A stretch of DNA of 64,000 bases, taken from the NCBI GenBank assembly GCA_034387635.1, contig JAOANU010000021.1, positions 248,001 to 312,000 on the forward strand. The letters run 5' to 3'. This document shows positions 35,396 through 47,671 of the stretch, piece by piece; positions within the stretch are counted from its first letter, which is position 1; each line of letters opens with the position of its first letter. Source of the DNA: Rhodosporidiobolus odoratus (Eukaryota; Basidiomycota; Microbotryomycetes; Sporidiobolales; Sporidiobolaceae). The notes under the pieces are model-generated. The model searched no databases. It was not told the DNA's origin and saw nothing but the letters and a program-made list of their open reading frames with translations. The translations under genes were made by a program, and so were the position numbers.

Positions 35396-35973
35396 GACTT
35401 AAGGGAGGGGGAGAGTGGGTGGTGAAGGTGTGCGTGTGCGTATTCTATGTACGGTGTTTGAGTAGACCAATCTCGAGTCGAAGCGGAGCAGGAAGAGAAA
35501 AGCGAGAGGGAAATGGAGAATGATGGCATCGTCTGGGGTTGGTCTCCATCGTCACTCCTACAGCTCACTCTGAGCATTCAACTGATCCATGTATACACCT
35601 CAGATCACTCTGGGGCGCCGCCGAACCCTTGTAGCCCGCCCAACGCTACGTCGCGGGGAGCTCAAGGAGCTCAGTTTCCAAGCATATGCATGTCCTGTCC
35701 TTAAGGAAAAGGTTGGCGATCACTCGGACAGGCGAGGACAGAATCTGTAGCGTAGAGCAGTGCTTGTGAATCAGCCACCATCTAGAGCCGTGCCGTGTTT
35801 CGATGTCAAGCTGTTTCAGCTCTTGAGAGCACGGCTAAGCGAACCTCTGCTCGTCCGGCTCTCTTACACACTCGCTACACACTCCGCTCGTCTAGACTGC
35901 TTCCAGTCAGCCTCGAATCACCCATCAGAACCCACCGCACCCTTGAACTACCCCTCAGAAACCGGACGACAAG
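35396..35973. promoter_or_regulatory. divergent promoter region between LTN1 and NOP16
   Basis: 578 bp separate the opposing start codons. No TATA box was recognised. Co-regulation of a 60S quality-control gene and a 60S assembly gene is possible but not shown by the sequence. Confidence 0.4.
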
Positions 35974-37475
35974 ATGGCCAACCCTCGCCAACGACGAAAG
36001 ATGCGCTCTGGTACTGCAAAGGTCAAGACTTCAAAGCAGAGCATCAAGAACAAGTCAGTCACCCCCCTCCACCCTCTACTCCCGCTGCCTGAGTCACCGA
36101 CTCTCGCTGACCTCACTTCCTCACCCTCACCTCGACTGTCTAGGCACAAGGTCATTGTCAAAGGACCTCAGGAACTAGCAGACGCCTGGGACAAGAAGTA
36201 CGCTCTTCCTTCCCTCCCACCCTTCCATCTACCGTCACTTTCACAAACTCTTGAGCTCACCCTTTATCTCCTCCACCTTGCTTCCGCGCAGAAAGACCGT
36301 CCGACAAAAGTACCTTTTTCTTCCCTCACTATCTTCCTGCCTTCGTCCCTCCCCCTGACACTCGGTCGCTGATGTCCATCTCCACCTCAACGCAGCTACG
36401 CCTCCCTCGGTCTCCTTCACTCTTCAAACCCCCGTCAAGCCGGTGGTCTCGAACCCACCTCTTTCACCCCCTTTGCCATCTCTTCCGCTACGCCTCAAAC
36501 CGTACAAGACCTCGAAGCTGCGTCGGACGCTCAGATTGGTTCGTCAGACTCCGAGTCGGACTCGGAGCAGGACGGCGAGGGAGAAGAGGAAACAAAGGGA
36601 AAAGGAAGGGAGGAAAAGTTGAGACCGGGAATGGCTAGGATTGTCAGGGATCAACAAGGGAATGTGGTCAGCATCATCATGGGTGGAGAGGATGGTAGAG
36701 AACGGCAAGAGAAGGTGAAGGCGCCGATCAGGGGTGGGGAAGATTCGGAAAGTGAGGCAGAAGACGATGAAGAGGAGCAGGAAGAAGCCAGCGAGGACGA
36801 GACCATGACGCCCTGGGGACCGCCTATGAAGGATTTCAGCACGAGGAAGGCCGAGAATGCGCTCGCGGCGGAGGAGGAAGAGGATGAGGAGATGCTGAGT
36901 GAAGGAGAAGGAGGGGGGCAGGAAGGGTTCCCGCAACCATTGAAGACTAAGCAGGGAATTCCGCTCGGGGGACCGTTGAGGATTGTTGCGCCCAAGTCGG
37001 CCGTGGTAGCTCGTGCGTCCCATTCCTTTTTCCTCACCCATTCCTTTCCCCGTTGTCCTCCTGCACATTCTTCGTTCTTTGCGCTCTCGTCTTCTGCTAG
37101 CCATCGAACGACATCTGAGCTCACCTCGCCCCCCCTACATTTCTGGCTCAACCTGGCCCTCACAGATCTCGAGCAGAAGTCTTCCTTCAAACCCAAAGTG
37201 ATCCGCCACACCTCGACGGCAGAACACGACTGGCTCGTTTCGCTCGTGCAGAAACATGGAGAGGACGTGGGAAAGATGGCGAGGGATCGACGGGGGAATG
37301 TTTGGCAGAAGACGGAGGGGGAGTTGAAGAGGATGTGCGTGCACTTTCGCTCCTCGTGTTCTGTTCGGGACATGTTTCCCCTCGGCCAGTCATCGAAGAC
37401 TCCGTACTCACCTCTCGTGCCCATTTTATGTGCAGGATCAAGAAAGCTGGCGGCTTCGAGAAGCTACGGCAATAG
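35974..37475 (+). CDS. NOP16: 60S ribosome biogenesis factor Nop16
   Basis: Nucleolar protein of pre-60S particles. Six exons join cleanly: 35974-36053, 36144-36197, 36292-36309, 36396-37012, 37166-37334 and 37436-37475, giving 325 residues. Exon 3 is only 18 nt. The N terminus MANPRQRRKMRSGTAKVKTS and VIVKGPQELADAWDKK match Nop16, as does NYASLGLL. The C-terminal block HTSTAEHDWLVSLVQKHGED, then MARDRRGNVWQKTEGELKRM, is the second conserved family segment. Between them lies a strongly acidic region (Asp/Glu/Ser, about 36560-36930), which makes the protein longer than yeast Nop16 (231 residues). Confidence 0.93.
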
Positions 37476-38260
37476 GCCAACGATTTCGACCACAGTCGGG
37501 CCCGCCCTTGTACGACCGGCTCCAGCATTCTCCACCTTCATCTTGTTGTATTTCTTTATTTCCTTATGCAAGGCGCCCTTTCCTAAACTCTTCCGGCTGG
37601 CTACGAGGGGTGAACGGGAAAACTACAGCCTTGGGCGTTCTATGCCCGGCCGCCCGCGCTGCTCCAGTCCACGCCACGATGCCTGCGAGGTCTCACCTGC
37701 ACTACCGAAGCCTGAGTAGAACGGTCAGAAGGCTTCCCACTGTAGCCTTGCTCTCCATTGCCCAGTACTGACTCGCAGGCAGCTTGACCCGAGGGTTCGA
37801 AATCGAGAGGGCGATACAAAAATGGCGCCGGGCTCTATGGCTGTCTTGCCGAGTGAGGGGCTTGCGGTGATCACAGCAGTGAGAAGGGGCAGCACGCGAA
37901 AGTCGAAAATTCCAGGCTCGGACTCGTCTTCCGCGATCGAGTTATGCACTACTTCGCTCAAGCTACGCAAGCTACACAAGCTCAACGCTCAACTCGAGGC
38001 TCTACAGACGTCTCAAAGGGCTGCCTCCGCACCATGGCACTCTCTCCCGATGAGGTCGACAGCGCCGGGCGCTATCCAACGAAAAACGGACAAACTATGC
38101 AGGCGAAGGAGGGCGCAAGGTAGCCTCTGCGGAGCCTGGTAAGCTCTATGGCATTCTCTGTGCGCCTGAGCGAGCTGAATCCGCCCTTTGCGCACTGCGG
38201 TGCCAGGCAGATTGGCATCTTCGATGCCCCCCGTCCGTCCACCCTCTTGCGACGTTCGGT
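37476..38260. other. intergenic between NOP16 and an F-box relic
   Basis: 785 bp with no convincing gene. A tRNA-like GGGTTCGA run near 37793 has no matching stems. The region just before 38261 may hold a lost upstream exon of the relic, as an acceptor-like CTTACAG precedes its F-box. Confidence 0.4.
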
Positions 38261-39047
38261 ATGCCATGCTCTTCGTTTTCGAGTGCGTGTGCGCTGACAA
38301 GAAGCTCCTTACAGCTCCCATTCCCACTCGAAACCTTTGACCACATCTTCGCCTTCATCAACGAAAAAGGCGATACCTACGAAACCCTCGCCGCCTGTTG
38401 CCTTCTCTCCCGTGCCCTCCTTCCAATCGCTCGTCCGCACCTCTACCACACTTTACCCATAGCCCTCTACGAGACCATGAATCCCACTTCAGTCTGGATC
38501 GCCGACCCTAGGGACGACGTTCTCACAAGAACGCTAACTGTCAAGCCGGAGCTCGCAAGTCTGGTGAAGGCGATCGCATGGACAGATACGGCGGGAGATT
38601 CGGAGTTGAGGAGGATGAGGGGATGGGCTTTAAAAGCTGGACGCGAGGGACTTGGCGAGCCGAGTGGGGGGGATGATGACCTAGAATCCCTCGGCGACTG
38701 TTTAGTCGCGCTGGCCAGGCTTCTGCCAAACCTTTTGGCAGGACAGTCGGAGGCCTACAGCGGGAGTACCGAGTGTATCCCCCAAGTCGGCACCGCGGCA
38801 CCGCACATACGCCACTATGAGTTTTGGGGCAACTTCTGCCTCGCTTTCGAAGCTCCCGGTCAACCGTGGTCCGTTCTTCCTGAACGACATTCCTATCCCT
38901 TTCCCCGCGCTCCCAAGCCTGCGGCAACTCGAGCTCGACATGAACAATGACTGCTCCCTCGACATGATCATCATGTGCAGCGCCCCTCTCAGCTACAGCA
39001 CCGGGTCCACAAAGGCCCCTGCCGCCGTCCTTGTCTGGGCGGCCTGA
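38261..39047 (+). pseudogene. truncated, frame-broken F-box-like gene
   Basis: The N-terminal frame has a good F-box: LPFPLETFDHIFAFINEKGD, then LAACCLLSRALLPIARPHLY. It runs to about 38860, where the coding signal moves to another frame (SKLPVNRGPFFLNDIPIPF, LPSLRQLELDMNND) and stops at 39047. The switch lies inside continuous leucine-rich sequence with no intron-sized gap, so a one- or two-base indel is the simplest reading. The total is only about 260 residues, while the intact copy at 9746 has 412. It could be a short functional F-box gene if the frame change is an assembly error. Confidence 0.55.
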
Positions 39048-40505
39048 AAAGAGACAAACTCCCCTCACCACCTCAGTCACTCTACGGCAAGCCGGAATGA
39101 CCAGACGCCCTGCAGAGCCAAGTGGGTCAAGATCTGAATACTCGAAAGAGCGAGAGAGAGAGAAGCGGCGCGCACCAGGGTCAACAAGACAACGGGGCGG
39201 AGGATCGGTTGAGGGAGGGTGAAGCTATGTAGAGAGTAAGTCAGCAAGGCCAGTCGCTGGTGGGATATGAAGCATACGCACCTCAAAACCACAGAGCAGA
39301 AGAGAAGAGATGAACGGAGAGGGAAACAATGCGGGGGTGATTCCGCTGGAGCCTGGTACTCAACAGGGTCCCACGTTAGCCGGGTACGCGTAAATTCTGT
39401 CAGATACTGCTCACTTGGAGGTCCGCATCGACAGACCTGTGCGCCGAGTGACGGGTCAGCCACTGCTTTCAGACGAACCCAGTACATCAGAAAAGACTCA
39501 CTGTGTCTTGCCTTCCTCCAGCACTTGACTCGTCCAGGTGAGGTTGGAGGCATCCTTGAACGCTGAGCTATCGAAGAAGGCGGCAGGAGGAGCGGTGTAG
39601 CAGAGGGAGGGACGGGAGAGGGAGCGGAGCGGGCAAGAGAAGATCAGCTCTTTGCCCAAGGGTAAGCACGAGTCGATACAAGATACTCACCTCGGTTCAA
39701 GATGCTGTTGGGAGAGAGTGAACTGAAGGAAAGAAAGAGAGAGCGGACGAGCGCGAGAGAAAGTCATGAGAACTGAGTTCAGGAGGCGTGCCCGGTGCAC
39801 GCATCCATGTACTTTCTCACGCTTCAGCATCCCTCTCGGAAACCATCGCACGACCTCGCTCTTGTGCGAGTCTACTTCGCCTGCATGCGGCCTACTCATC
39901 CCCAGTGGTCCGGTTCTGGTCCTCTCTCCGGTTGACAACCTTTCGACCTTCTCAATTTGGGTCATCTCGCTCGCTCATGGTCCTCGGCTCGCTCAACCTG
40001 TGCAAGGTGTCTCGCTGTACTGCTTGCTTCGCTTGCTCACACAGCGTACCCTGTTAACGTGTCTGATTGATCTCTGCGCTGGTTCAAGACGTATTCACTC
40101 CGCACATTTCTCCGCGCGTTTGCTGATGACTGACCTTCTCAAGCGAGCCCTGGGCAATCTCGCTTCCCGCTTCGTCCTGCCTCCTGTTTGCTCGAATGCC
40201 ACCTTGGCTGCAGCCGACACAGGGTCGCACCGCATGGGCATGTCCCACTCGTCCAGGGTGATCTCTTCCAAAGCGCGCTGTGTTTGTCGCGAACGTGGCG
40301 TCTGACAGTCGTCAGAGCGGTGTACAGGATATCGTAGGCGCAAGCGAGCAGACATGAGCAACCTAGGGAGAGAGTTTCTTGGCATGCGGCTAGATGATGC
40401 CGAGCCAACCTTTTTCTTACAACACTTTCCACCCCTCCCGGTCCATCCGCACGTCTCCTACACAGAAAAGTAAGATATGTACAACCGCCAGCCCAAGCAT
40501 GCACT
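39048..40505. other. gene-poor stretch with weak spliced-looking pieces on the minus strand
   Basis: About 1.46 kb. On the minus strand near 39740-39480 there are donor- and acceptor-like sites around short pieces such as FKDASNLTWTSQVLEEGKT, which could be exons of a small protein. I cannot build a start-to-stop model or name a family. Nothing is recognisable at 39760-40500. Confidence 0.3.
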
Positions 40506-43177
40506 CTACCCGTTGCCCATGCTCGCCCCCGAGGCGACAGTCCCTTTCGAGATCCAAGACTTGGTCGTATCCACGACGGAGGAATCGTCTTTGAGCCAGA
40601 GACGGAAGTCTTGTTCCTTGTCGTACTGTTCACGCGGGTGATGACGCGTCAACCACGCAGTCTCATGTGCTCGAGGATGAAAGAAGGAAGAAACAGGGGA
40701 AACAGGCAGAGAAGGATAGAGAGAAGGAGGGGAAGGCAAGAGTAGGAAAAGAGCACGCACGTTGAACCAGCTGACTGTAGGGTGGCGAATCGGAATTGAG
40801 GATAAGTGGACATCTGTCAGTACCATACTCGCTCGAGATCAGTAGAGAAGACAACCAAACGTACTGCCCACATAATGCGGCATCGCCTTCGCCGTCTCCT
40901 CGCTGGTGAGCTGGTCGAGCCATGCTAGTCGCTCGTCGATGCTCGCGACCCACATCGTCCTGTTCGAGATCGCGTCAGCCAGAACCGCGAGACTTACGAC
41001 TGTTTCGTAAATGTAGCGCAGGGTTAGGGTAGGCCAGAAAAACGGATCGCACCCTGTCTCTCCCATAGCGAACTTGATCGATCCGTCTGAGCAGTACTTG
41101 TCGTATAGCTGAAGAAACGCGCGAGGGTGAGCGGTTCGCCCCATACCGTAGGCGGACAAGGACCAAGGGGAGAAAATGATGACGGGACGTACTGGTTGCA
41201 TGTGGTCAACAAAGCTCTCGCTCGAGCTTCTGGGGTAGTAGTCGACTCTGCAAGAACATGAGGACCCCGTTCAGTAAGGTACATGGCAGAGGGGGAAGAA
41301 CAAGCGGCTCACCCGAGGTAATCAACTGCTCGTGGAAGAAAGGGGAGACGGACATGTTCAATAGTCCGGCTCAGGCAGAGGAAGCGTGCGACGAGCGAGA
41401 CTGAGGGACAGACCGTGACGTACTCGTGGTAGTGTCATCCGGCATCCATTTGACATAATCATCCAAACTCCCCGCAACGTTAGGCGTAAACTGTCGGCGG
41501 CGGATATATCCGGTCAGCATTCCGACTCGCAATGAAAATGGTTCGAACGAAGATCGGGAAGGAGTTCAGTCGGAGAAACCGAGGTAACGCACAAACATCT
41601 TGACCATGTCGTTATCTGCTACAGCAGCCGCTACCTCTGCCCAGGCTGCCTTGAAATCGTCGACGCTTCCTTGGTAGGTTCCGTCCGAGATATAGTAGCT
41701 GCACGACCAGAGGGGATGTTAGCGATGTGGATGGGGGAAGCCAGGCAAGAAACCCATGGAGGGGCGGAAGAGAGGACTTGCTTGACTTCGTGAGCTGCGC
41801 CAGAAAAAGAAGAGAGGGTCAATGTCACCCCCCAAAGTCTGCAGCGAGAGTCAAAACTACGCACCAAACCGCAACCACACCTCAATTCCCTCGTCCGTGA
41901 ACTTCTTCATTACGGTCGCAATCGCCTTTGCTTGCGAGTTGTCGTCTTTCGTCAATCCAGACCACCCTTTCGTTGGCATGACCGCACTGCCTCGCGCCGT
42001 CGTTACATTGACGGGTCAGCAAGAAGATATAGGCGCGGAAGAAGGAAAGGAAGGACCCGGTCGGGAAGAGAGACGCACGGCTGGAATATACAGTTACAGG
42101 CTTTGATATCATCCATCTGACTCGTGAGTTGACTGCCGTCCCAGTCTCCTGATGCTGGTAATTGTGCGTACCTGTAGCAAGTGGGAACAGGATGAGCGCC
42201 CGTAGAGACAGGCGCAAGGCGGCAGAGCGAGAGTCGGGATCGAGAGACGTACCAGCCGTAGAAGCTTGACTTGATCCCCAGGCCGTCTGTGATATCTGCC
42301 ATATGTTGATTTGTGTAGCTGTGTCCAGTGAAGAGGGGAGGCGGTGCGGCACGGGCGAAGAAGAAAGGTAGACAAGCAAACGATGTCGTTGCGGGTCAGT
42401 GTCAGAGCAATAAGAGCTTGGAGAGGATGTCGTGACGTACTCGGGAAGGAAGCCTATTCCAATATTATTCTTGCTCAAGCCTGGAAGTGCCCCGCTTCCC
42501 GTACTATTCCCACCTCCGCCTGACGAACTCGACCCACTAGTCTGCGAAGATGACCCTGTCTTGGTCGGCGTCGGCGTCGGCGTCTCGGTCGACACCTTCG
42601 TCGATACCTTGCCGTCCGAAGCGGTAACAGTGACAGTCAGCACCGAAGGCTCTGCGCTTCCCCCGCTGTCCTCGCTGCTTGAATCGTCGCCCCAATATTT
42701 CACCATAGCGAACCCGCCGAGCAAGACTAGGCAGAGGGCGACCGAGACGCCGAGGAAAAGGACGAGGCAGTTTCGTGTTTGTTTCTGTTGAGCAGCAGCG
42801 GGTGAAGGACCTCTGCGGCCGTCGTCGGAATCCTGCGGAAAACCCGATCAGCAGTTCAACAAGAAAGCTTCGGCGCTGACGTTTGGGAGACGCACTGAGG
42901 ATGACGAGGCACTGCTGTTCCCGCTCGTCCATGACCCGCCCGACTCGTCGCTGCTCGAGGTCCACCCTTCTTCATCGTACCGAGGTGGCCACTCGTCCCA
43001 ACTATTCCTCCTCTTGCTCCCCTTGTCCAGCGAGTAGCTCGCCGTAGTCCGCTTACTTCGGGACGGTGGTGGTGATCGTCGTCGTCGAGTGCTGGTGCTG
43101 CGAGATGGTCTGCGGCCGTCGTCGCTGGATGCTGAAGAGGAAGAAGCCGAGTCGTATCGTCGTCTCGAGCGTGGCAT
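40506..43177 (-). CDS. membrane-anchored GH26-like glycoside hydrolase
   Basis: The start at 43177 gives a basic Ser/Arg-rich cytosolic N terminus (MPRSRRRYDSASSSSASSDD). A single transmembrane helix follows (LVLFLGVSVALCLVLLGGF), then a Ser/Thr/Gly-rich linker, and a predicted TIM-barrel domain. The catalytic domain begins NNIGIGFLPE and includes SFYGWYAQLPASGDWDGSQL, VWLRFAHEV then YYISDGTYQGSVDDFKAAW, VKWMPDDTTT, and IKFAMGETGCDPFFW. It ends GTVASGASMGNG at 40506. The Glu in RFAHEV and the Glu in MGETG sit where GH26-type enzymes carry acid/base and nucleophile. Family and the mannan or glucan substrate are inference; a related clan A family is possible. A type II topology would place the enzyme on the outer face of the membrane or in the wall. 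About eight introns. Confidence 0.65.
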
Positions 43178-43663
43178 GCCCAGCCAGTGGGGAGTAGATG
43201 CAAGTCCGGTAAGACAGTAGCTCAGGAGTAGCGACAGGGAGACGCAACAGGCAGAAGTCCCAGCCGTGCCCAGCGAAGCAGAGAAACCGGCACCTCCGCG
43301 GAGAGAGAGGAAGGGGCGATGAGGGGGACAACCGGGACAAACTCTTACATGTACGGGACACGTCGCTGTCTGGCTCAGGTATACTGTGCAGTCTTTACCG
43401 CGCACACATGGCCCCTCCGGCCCCCTTATGGGGAAGCCTGCCCCGCCCGGCGCGGCGCTGCAACGAAGCGTGATGCGTTGACGTGAGTAGCACGCACGGT
43501 ATTTTGGAGGTTCCAGCACGAGCGCCGAACGCTATACCTAATGCTGCTCGAGGTGATTGCGGGAAGTTGATCTTGTGTGACGCGGGCGATCTCACTACGA
43601 AGATTAATTTGCTTCCTTCTCTCCCCTAGCAATACTGGTCACACCTTGCTACTGCTGCACAAG
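43178..43663. promoter_or_regulatory. divergent promoter region of the glycosidase and small-protein genes
   Basis: 486 bp between opposing start codons, with no ORF of note. A palindromic GC-rich patch near 43410-43460 (GGCCCCTCCGG, GCCCCGCCCGGCGCGG) could hold regulator sites, but none is identified. Confidence 0.35.
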
Positions 43664-44430
43664 ATGACCCACTCTTCTGGCGAACACCACTCCGTCCTTG
43701 ACAAGGTCAAAGGCTTCATCAACCCCGTTCGTCCAGCTTCTGCGTCGGCCAAGTTGACTGACCGAATACTGACTCTCTCTCACCAAGGGCAGGAGACCAA
43801 GAGCCCGCAACAGCTCGAAGACGAAAAGCACGTCGCCATGAACAACCACGAGAGGGAGGAAGCCCGCGCTAACGCTTTGATCGGTACGTCCTTCTTTTCC
43901 CCACTTCTCCTCTCGCCTTCTATTCAAAGTAACCCTCTCGTTCCTATGTTCCCCTTGTCAGCCCAACGCGAAGCAGCTGAGCACGTACACCCCGAACGCT
44001 CCGGTCCTCCCGACGCCGTTCGCTCTCGCCACGAACTCTCTTCGATGCCGCATCGTGCTTCATTGGAGGAAGCGGCAGAAGGACACCAGGCGGGCAAGGT
44101 CACGACTCCGGATCTTACAGGAGGAACGCACATTCCGGAGAGCGAGCTGCCGATCAGGCATGAGAGGATGGGTTCGTGCAACTTTGCTTTCTCCCCCCCC
44201 CCCCCCGAGGCCTGCACAAGATGGGATCGCGATGCTCACCCGGCCGTGCTTTGTGAATTACTTTGGCTCTGCAGAGAACACCGCTACCCGACCCTCGGAC
44301 CCCAACGACCCCAAAGTGCGTTTCCTCCCCGTCCTGTTTCTTCTATTTTAGCTGAGCGATTTTGCGTCCTCAGTCGATGAACGGTCTTCCCGACAACTGG
44401 TCCACTGCTGGAGACGACCGTATGCTGTAG
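43664..44430 (+). CDS. small hydrophilic conserved fungal protein, unknown function
   Basis: Four exons, 43664-43883, 43962-44171, 44275-44315 and 44374-44430, join in phase to 175 residues ending STAGDDRML. Sequence features are EHHSVLDKVKGFINP, SPQQLEDEKHVAMNNHERE, ARANALIAQREAAEHVHPER and SELPIRHERMENTATRP. It is rich in His, Glu, Arg and Ala, with no signal peptide or membrane segment. The piece from about 43736 to 43790 begins GTTCGT, contains GACTGAC and ends AAG, so it could be an extra in-frame intron; with or without it the frame stays open. I know of similar short proteins only as hypotheticals in other basidiomycetes. No function is assigned. Confidence 0.6.
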
Positions 44431-45135
44431 CCTTCCACCTGTCCCATCTCCTTACTCTACCTCCCTTACTACCATCGCGCACATGCAACGGACGCTCGAC
44501 TTTCCGATCGCCTGCCTCGCTCGGCTCCTGGTTGACTGCAGCTCCACCACTACTTTGCGCTGCAAGCTCCCCTTGAGTTGAGCAAGATAGGGGATCAAGG
44601 TCATCTTACCGAGCGAGCACCGGATCCCGCAGGAGATCGACCTCCGTGCGGTGCGGACTTGGCAGGACTAACTTAGCCCCCAGGCTCGGTGCGCAGTGCT
44701 AGTATAGCCCAGGGACATCGATGACATACAGCTTTGACATGAGCAGTCTACTTCCTTTCGGCAAGACTCGGAGACTATGTGCGGCTGCAAGCCTCCATCG
44801 AGCTGTCTTGAGGCCCTCCGCGACCTCCCCTTTCCTGCACAGGTCACTTGTCAAAGCGCACGCCTTCTGTGCGGCTTCCGCGTACTCCATGGTCGCACAC
44901 CTTCTCCAAGATCTCGTCAGCATCTCCGGCCCACTCTCGCGACCACTCTGTCTCCTTTCCTTCGGACATCCGACAATACACGTGATGAACCTTCTTTACC
45001 TCCACATCGAGGTGGATACTGCCTTCGCACCCGACGGTTGAATGGCACCGCAGTCTGCAGCTTGACCGGTCAGTCCGACTACTTACCTTTTCTCCCTTGC
45101 TTTCCTTTTCGTCTTTTTTCTCTATGTATTCGCAG
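44431..45135. other. uncertain region, probably 5' part of the following Ser/Pro-rich gene
   Basis: 705 bp. Several short open frames, for example one starting MVAHLLQDLVSISGPL at 44890, could be first exons of the next gene, but none joins in the required phase 0 to the exon at 45136. Nothing else is recognised. Confidence 0.3.
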
Positions 45136-45922
45136 CCTCAGCCCAGCGGGGGATCTCTTCAACGTCAGAGACGTCCTTCGCTGGTCAGGCCTGGAGGAGG
45201 AGGGAGATCGCTGGGTCGAACGGGAGGAGGCAGTGGAAGAGGGGGAGATCGCGGTCATCCCCTACCTCCTCCTCCTGGTTCTTCAGGGTCGATGACAAGG
45301 ATGACTGGAGGCGGGGAAGATACTCTTATAAGGGCGTATGGGGGTCACGGGCAAGGAGGAGCGAGAGGCGGGGAGGGCCGAAATGGGTGCGTTTTCCTTT
45401 GCTTCTTTCGGCCTAAGCTTGTTGTGTGGGAGTACGATACTTGACTACGCCCACTCTCCCTTGGGGAATCGCAGCTTGACTACTCCTTTACCCTCGCTGA
45501 TGCGGAGTACCTCATCGTCCAGCCTCTCGCGTTCACAAACCCCAGTCTACCTCTCGCGTCCCCAGTCCTCCCTTTCATCCTCAGTTTCGCCCGCACACCC
45601 GTACCCTCCGACTTCTCACTTTCCTCCTCAATCTCTCCCTTCACCAGCTCCATCCTCCCCCGCTTCGACCAGGCCATCCTACACACCCCCTTCGCCTTTC
45701 CCTCGCACGCCTACGGGTCCGCTTTCGCCTATTTCCGAGATCGATAGGTCTCATACCTTACCTTCGCCGCCCTATACGCACACGCATGCGTATCCTATCG
45801 GGGATACGACCGGAGGAGGTTATCGTGGCAGCGCGGCGGCTTCGGTTTCGGGTGAGCACGACAGATATGGGGAGCGAAGAGGGTATACTGGCCCTGGCTC
45901 ACTACAAAAGCGCTTGAGGTGA
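45136..45922 (+). CDS. Ser/Pro-rich disordered protein, 5' end not resolved
   Basis: Two exons are supported. 45136-45386 follows an acceptor (TATTCGCAG) and is Gly/Arg/Pro-rich (SGGSLQRQRRPSLVRPGGGG). It joins in phase, through donor GTGCGT and acceptor ATCGCAG, to 45475-45922, which is rich in Ser, Pro and Thr (LTTPLPSLMRSTSSSSLSRS) and ends GYTGPGSLQKRLR. No domain, signal peptide or membrane segment can be seen in these exons. The start codon lies upstream and was not found. Such sequence is typical of disordered regulatory proteins, but no function can be given. Confidence 0.4.
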
Positions 45923-47671
45923 GGGCATCGAGCTGCTGTACATGGTGAAGGGGGAAAAGGGTACGATGGCTGGTAACGAAGGGCGAGAGGGTGAAAAAAA
46001 GGGAAAAAGGTATTTTATCGTTGCCAGGTTGAACAGGTTATTTCAAGAGGGGGGAGTATAGCGGTATCTCGGTTTGTTCATCTGACGTAGACTTATTGCC
46101 ACATGCAACCACAGTAAGTTTCAGCCACTTCGCGCTTCCAGTCTAATCTTTCCGAGCGAGGTCCAGGATGCTGAGGATCCCACAGGACAAGACGATTTCC
46201 TCATCAATGCTCCATACCATAAGTAAGTAGAAGCGCGGCGCTGGTAGGGCGCACATCAATGTGACCCAACGCAGGAAGCCTTTGTTCAAGACGTCTTTGA
46301 GAAGGTCATCTTTTCTTTCAGAAGAAAACCCTGGACTTGGGCTGGACGCCGTCGCCGCGCCCAGGACAAGCGATCTTTGGGATCCCGGGAATCAGCTGAT
46401 CCAGAAAATATGCAGAGGGTGCGCCTTTCGTCTCCTTTTCTTCGTCATCGTGTTAGACTCGCTTCGCCGTCGCTGCCTCACTGGACCCGGCATACTCCCT
46501 CCTCTTCGGAGGACTCTAGTAGATAGTAGGATACTCCGGTGGTCACGCAAGGAAGGATGGCTGGAAATGGAGGAAAAGCTGCGGGAAGGCGAGAAATCGC
46601 ATGCTCTCTTCCGCTCTACCCTTTGACGCTCGATGGGCGGAGTGCTCGGATCGAGCTGTTCTGAACGTGTCAGTGGCTGGCAGTACTCTACTCTGGATCA
46701 ACACTTGGAACTCGTCGAGATAAGATAAGTCAAGTCCAGCCGCGCTAATCCGAACACTTGATACGCGGGAAACAATGAAAAGAAGGGGGAGGTGCGCGCG
46801 GGGTGAGGGTTAGAGGCACACAGTCAAAGCTAGTCAGTCACTAGCTCCGCAAGACTGCGTAGCCTACCGTGTAGAGCTACGAGACTCAGAAATGTGCGAT
46901 GATCTGAAATGAGAAATGGCAAGATCTTCGTCACCATTTCCAAGTGGGCCGTCCATCGCATGTAAGGAGAGATTCTTTGTGAGGTGCCCTCACAGCCACC
47001 TTCTCGGGACTGAGAAAGTCTGAAGCAGCACAAAGGCTATGTTGAGGTGTCGTTTGAGGTGTGTGAATCACCAGACGGTTTTGAGAAGGTCAGCTTTTGC
47101 TTGCCTCGATATGCTGCTTAAAGCCACGCCGTACGCAGAGAGACACTTAGTAATAACCTTCATACATCAGGCTGCTATCGCTGGCGGCCGGGCGCCTCAG
47201 GACCACGCGTACTGAGGGTGGCGAAAGGTTGTAGCAACTCTTCCGTCGCTTTCCTCTTGCTGTCAAGACTGCATGGCAGACCCTGCAAGAAGCAGTGAGC
47301 CGTTTGAAGCTTTGTAAGCGCCAAAGAATGGTATGAAGGACCAGACACACCAGCCCTCGTCGTGACCGCAATATGTACGGTTGCTTCTCTTCCTACTTCT
47401 TGTCCAGACCCGATCCGGGCGCTGTGTGACCAGTGGCGCATGACCAGATGGTCAAGTCAAGCTAATCTGAGCTAAGTCTGCCCTCGCTGGACGGACGTGG
47501 TTGCTACGCTCTTCTTCATGTTGCCGTCAAAGTTGTTGTGGGACGGCCAGGAGGGAATGAGTAATGCTCGCCGTGACGTATCAGAGTCAGCCTCGACGGT
47601 ATGTGATAGAAAGACTACTCGGTAGGAGAATAGTCAAAGGAACATGCTACGTTCTCTCGGAAAAGCCCGAT
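45923..47671. other. gene-poor stretch
   Basis: About 1.75 kb in which codon bias is absent in all frames and ORFs are short. Nothing is recognisable as a gene, RNA or repeat. It probably contains the 3' UTRs of both flanking genes, which converge here. Confidence 0.45.

Noticed and set aside
37780..37830. tRNA-like GGGTTCGA motif
   Set aside because: The T-arm would have an extra A and unpaired stem, and no acceptor or anticodon stem fits around it.
44197..44208. C homopolymer in the small-protein gene
   Set aside because: It falls inside the intron 44172-44274 and has no coding consequence.
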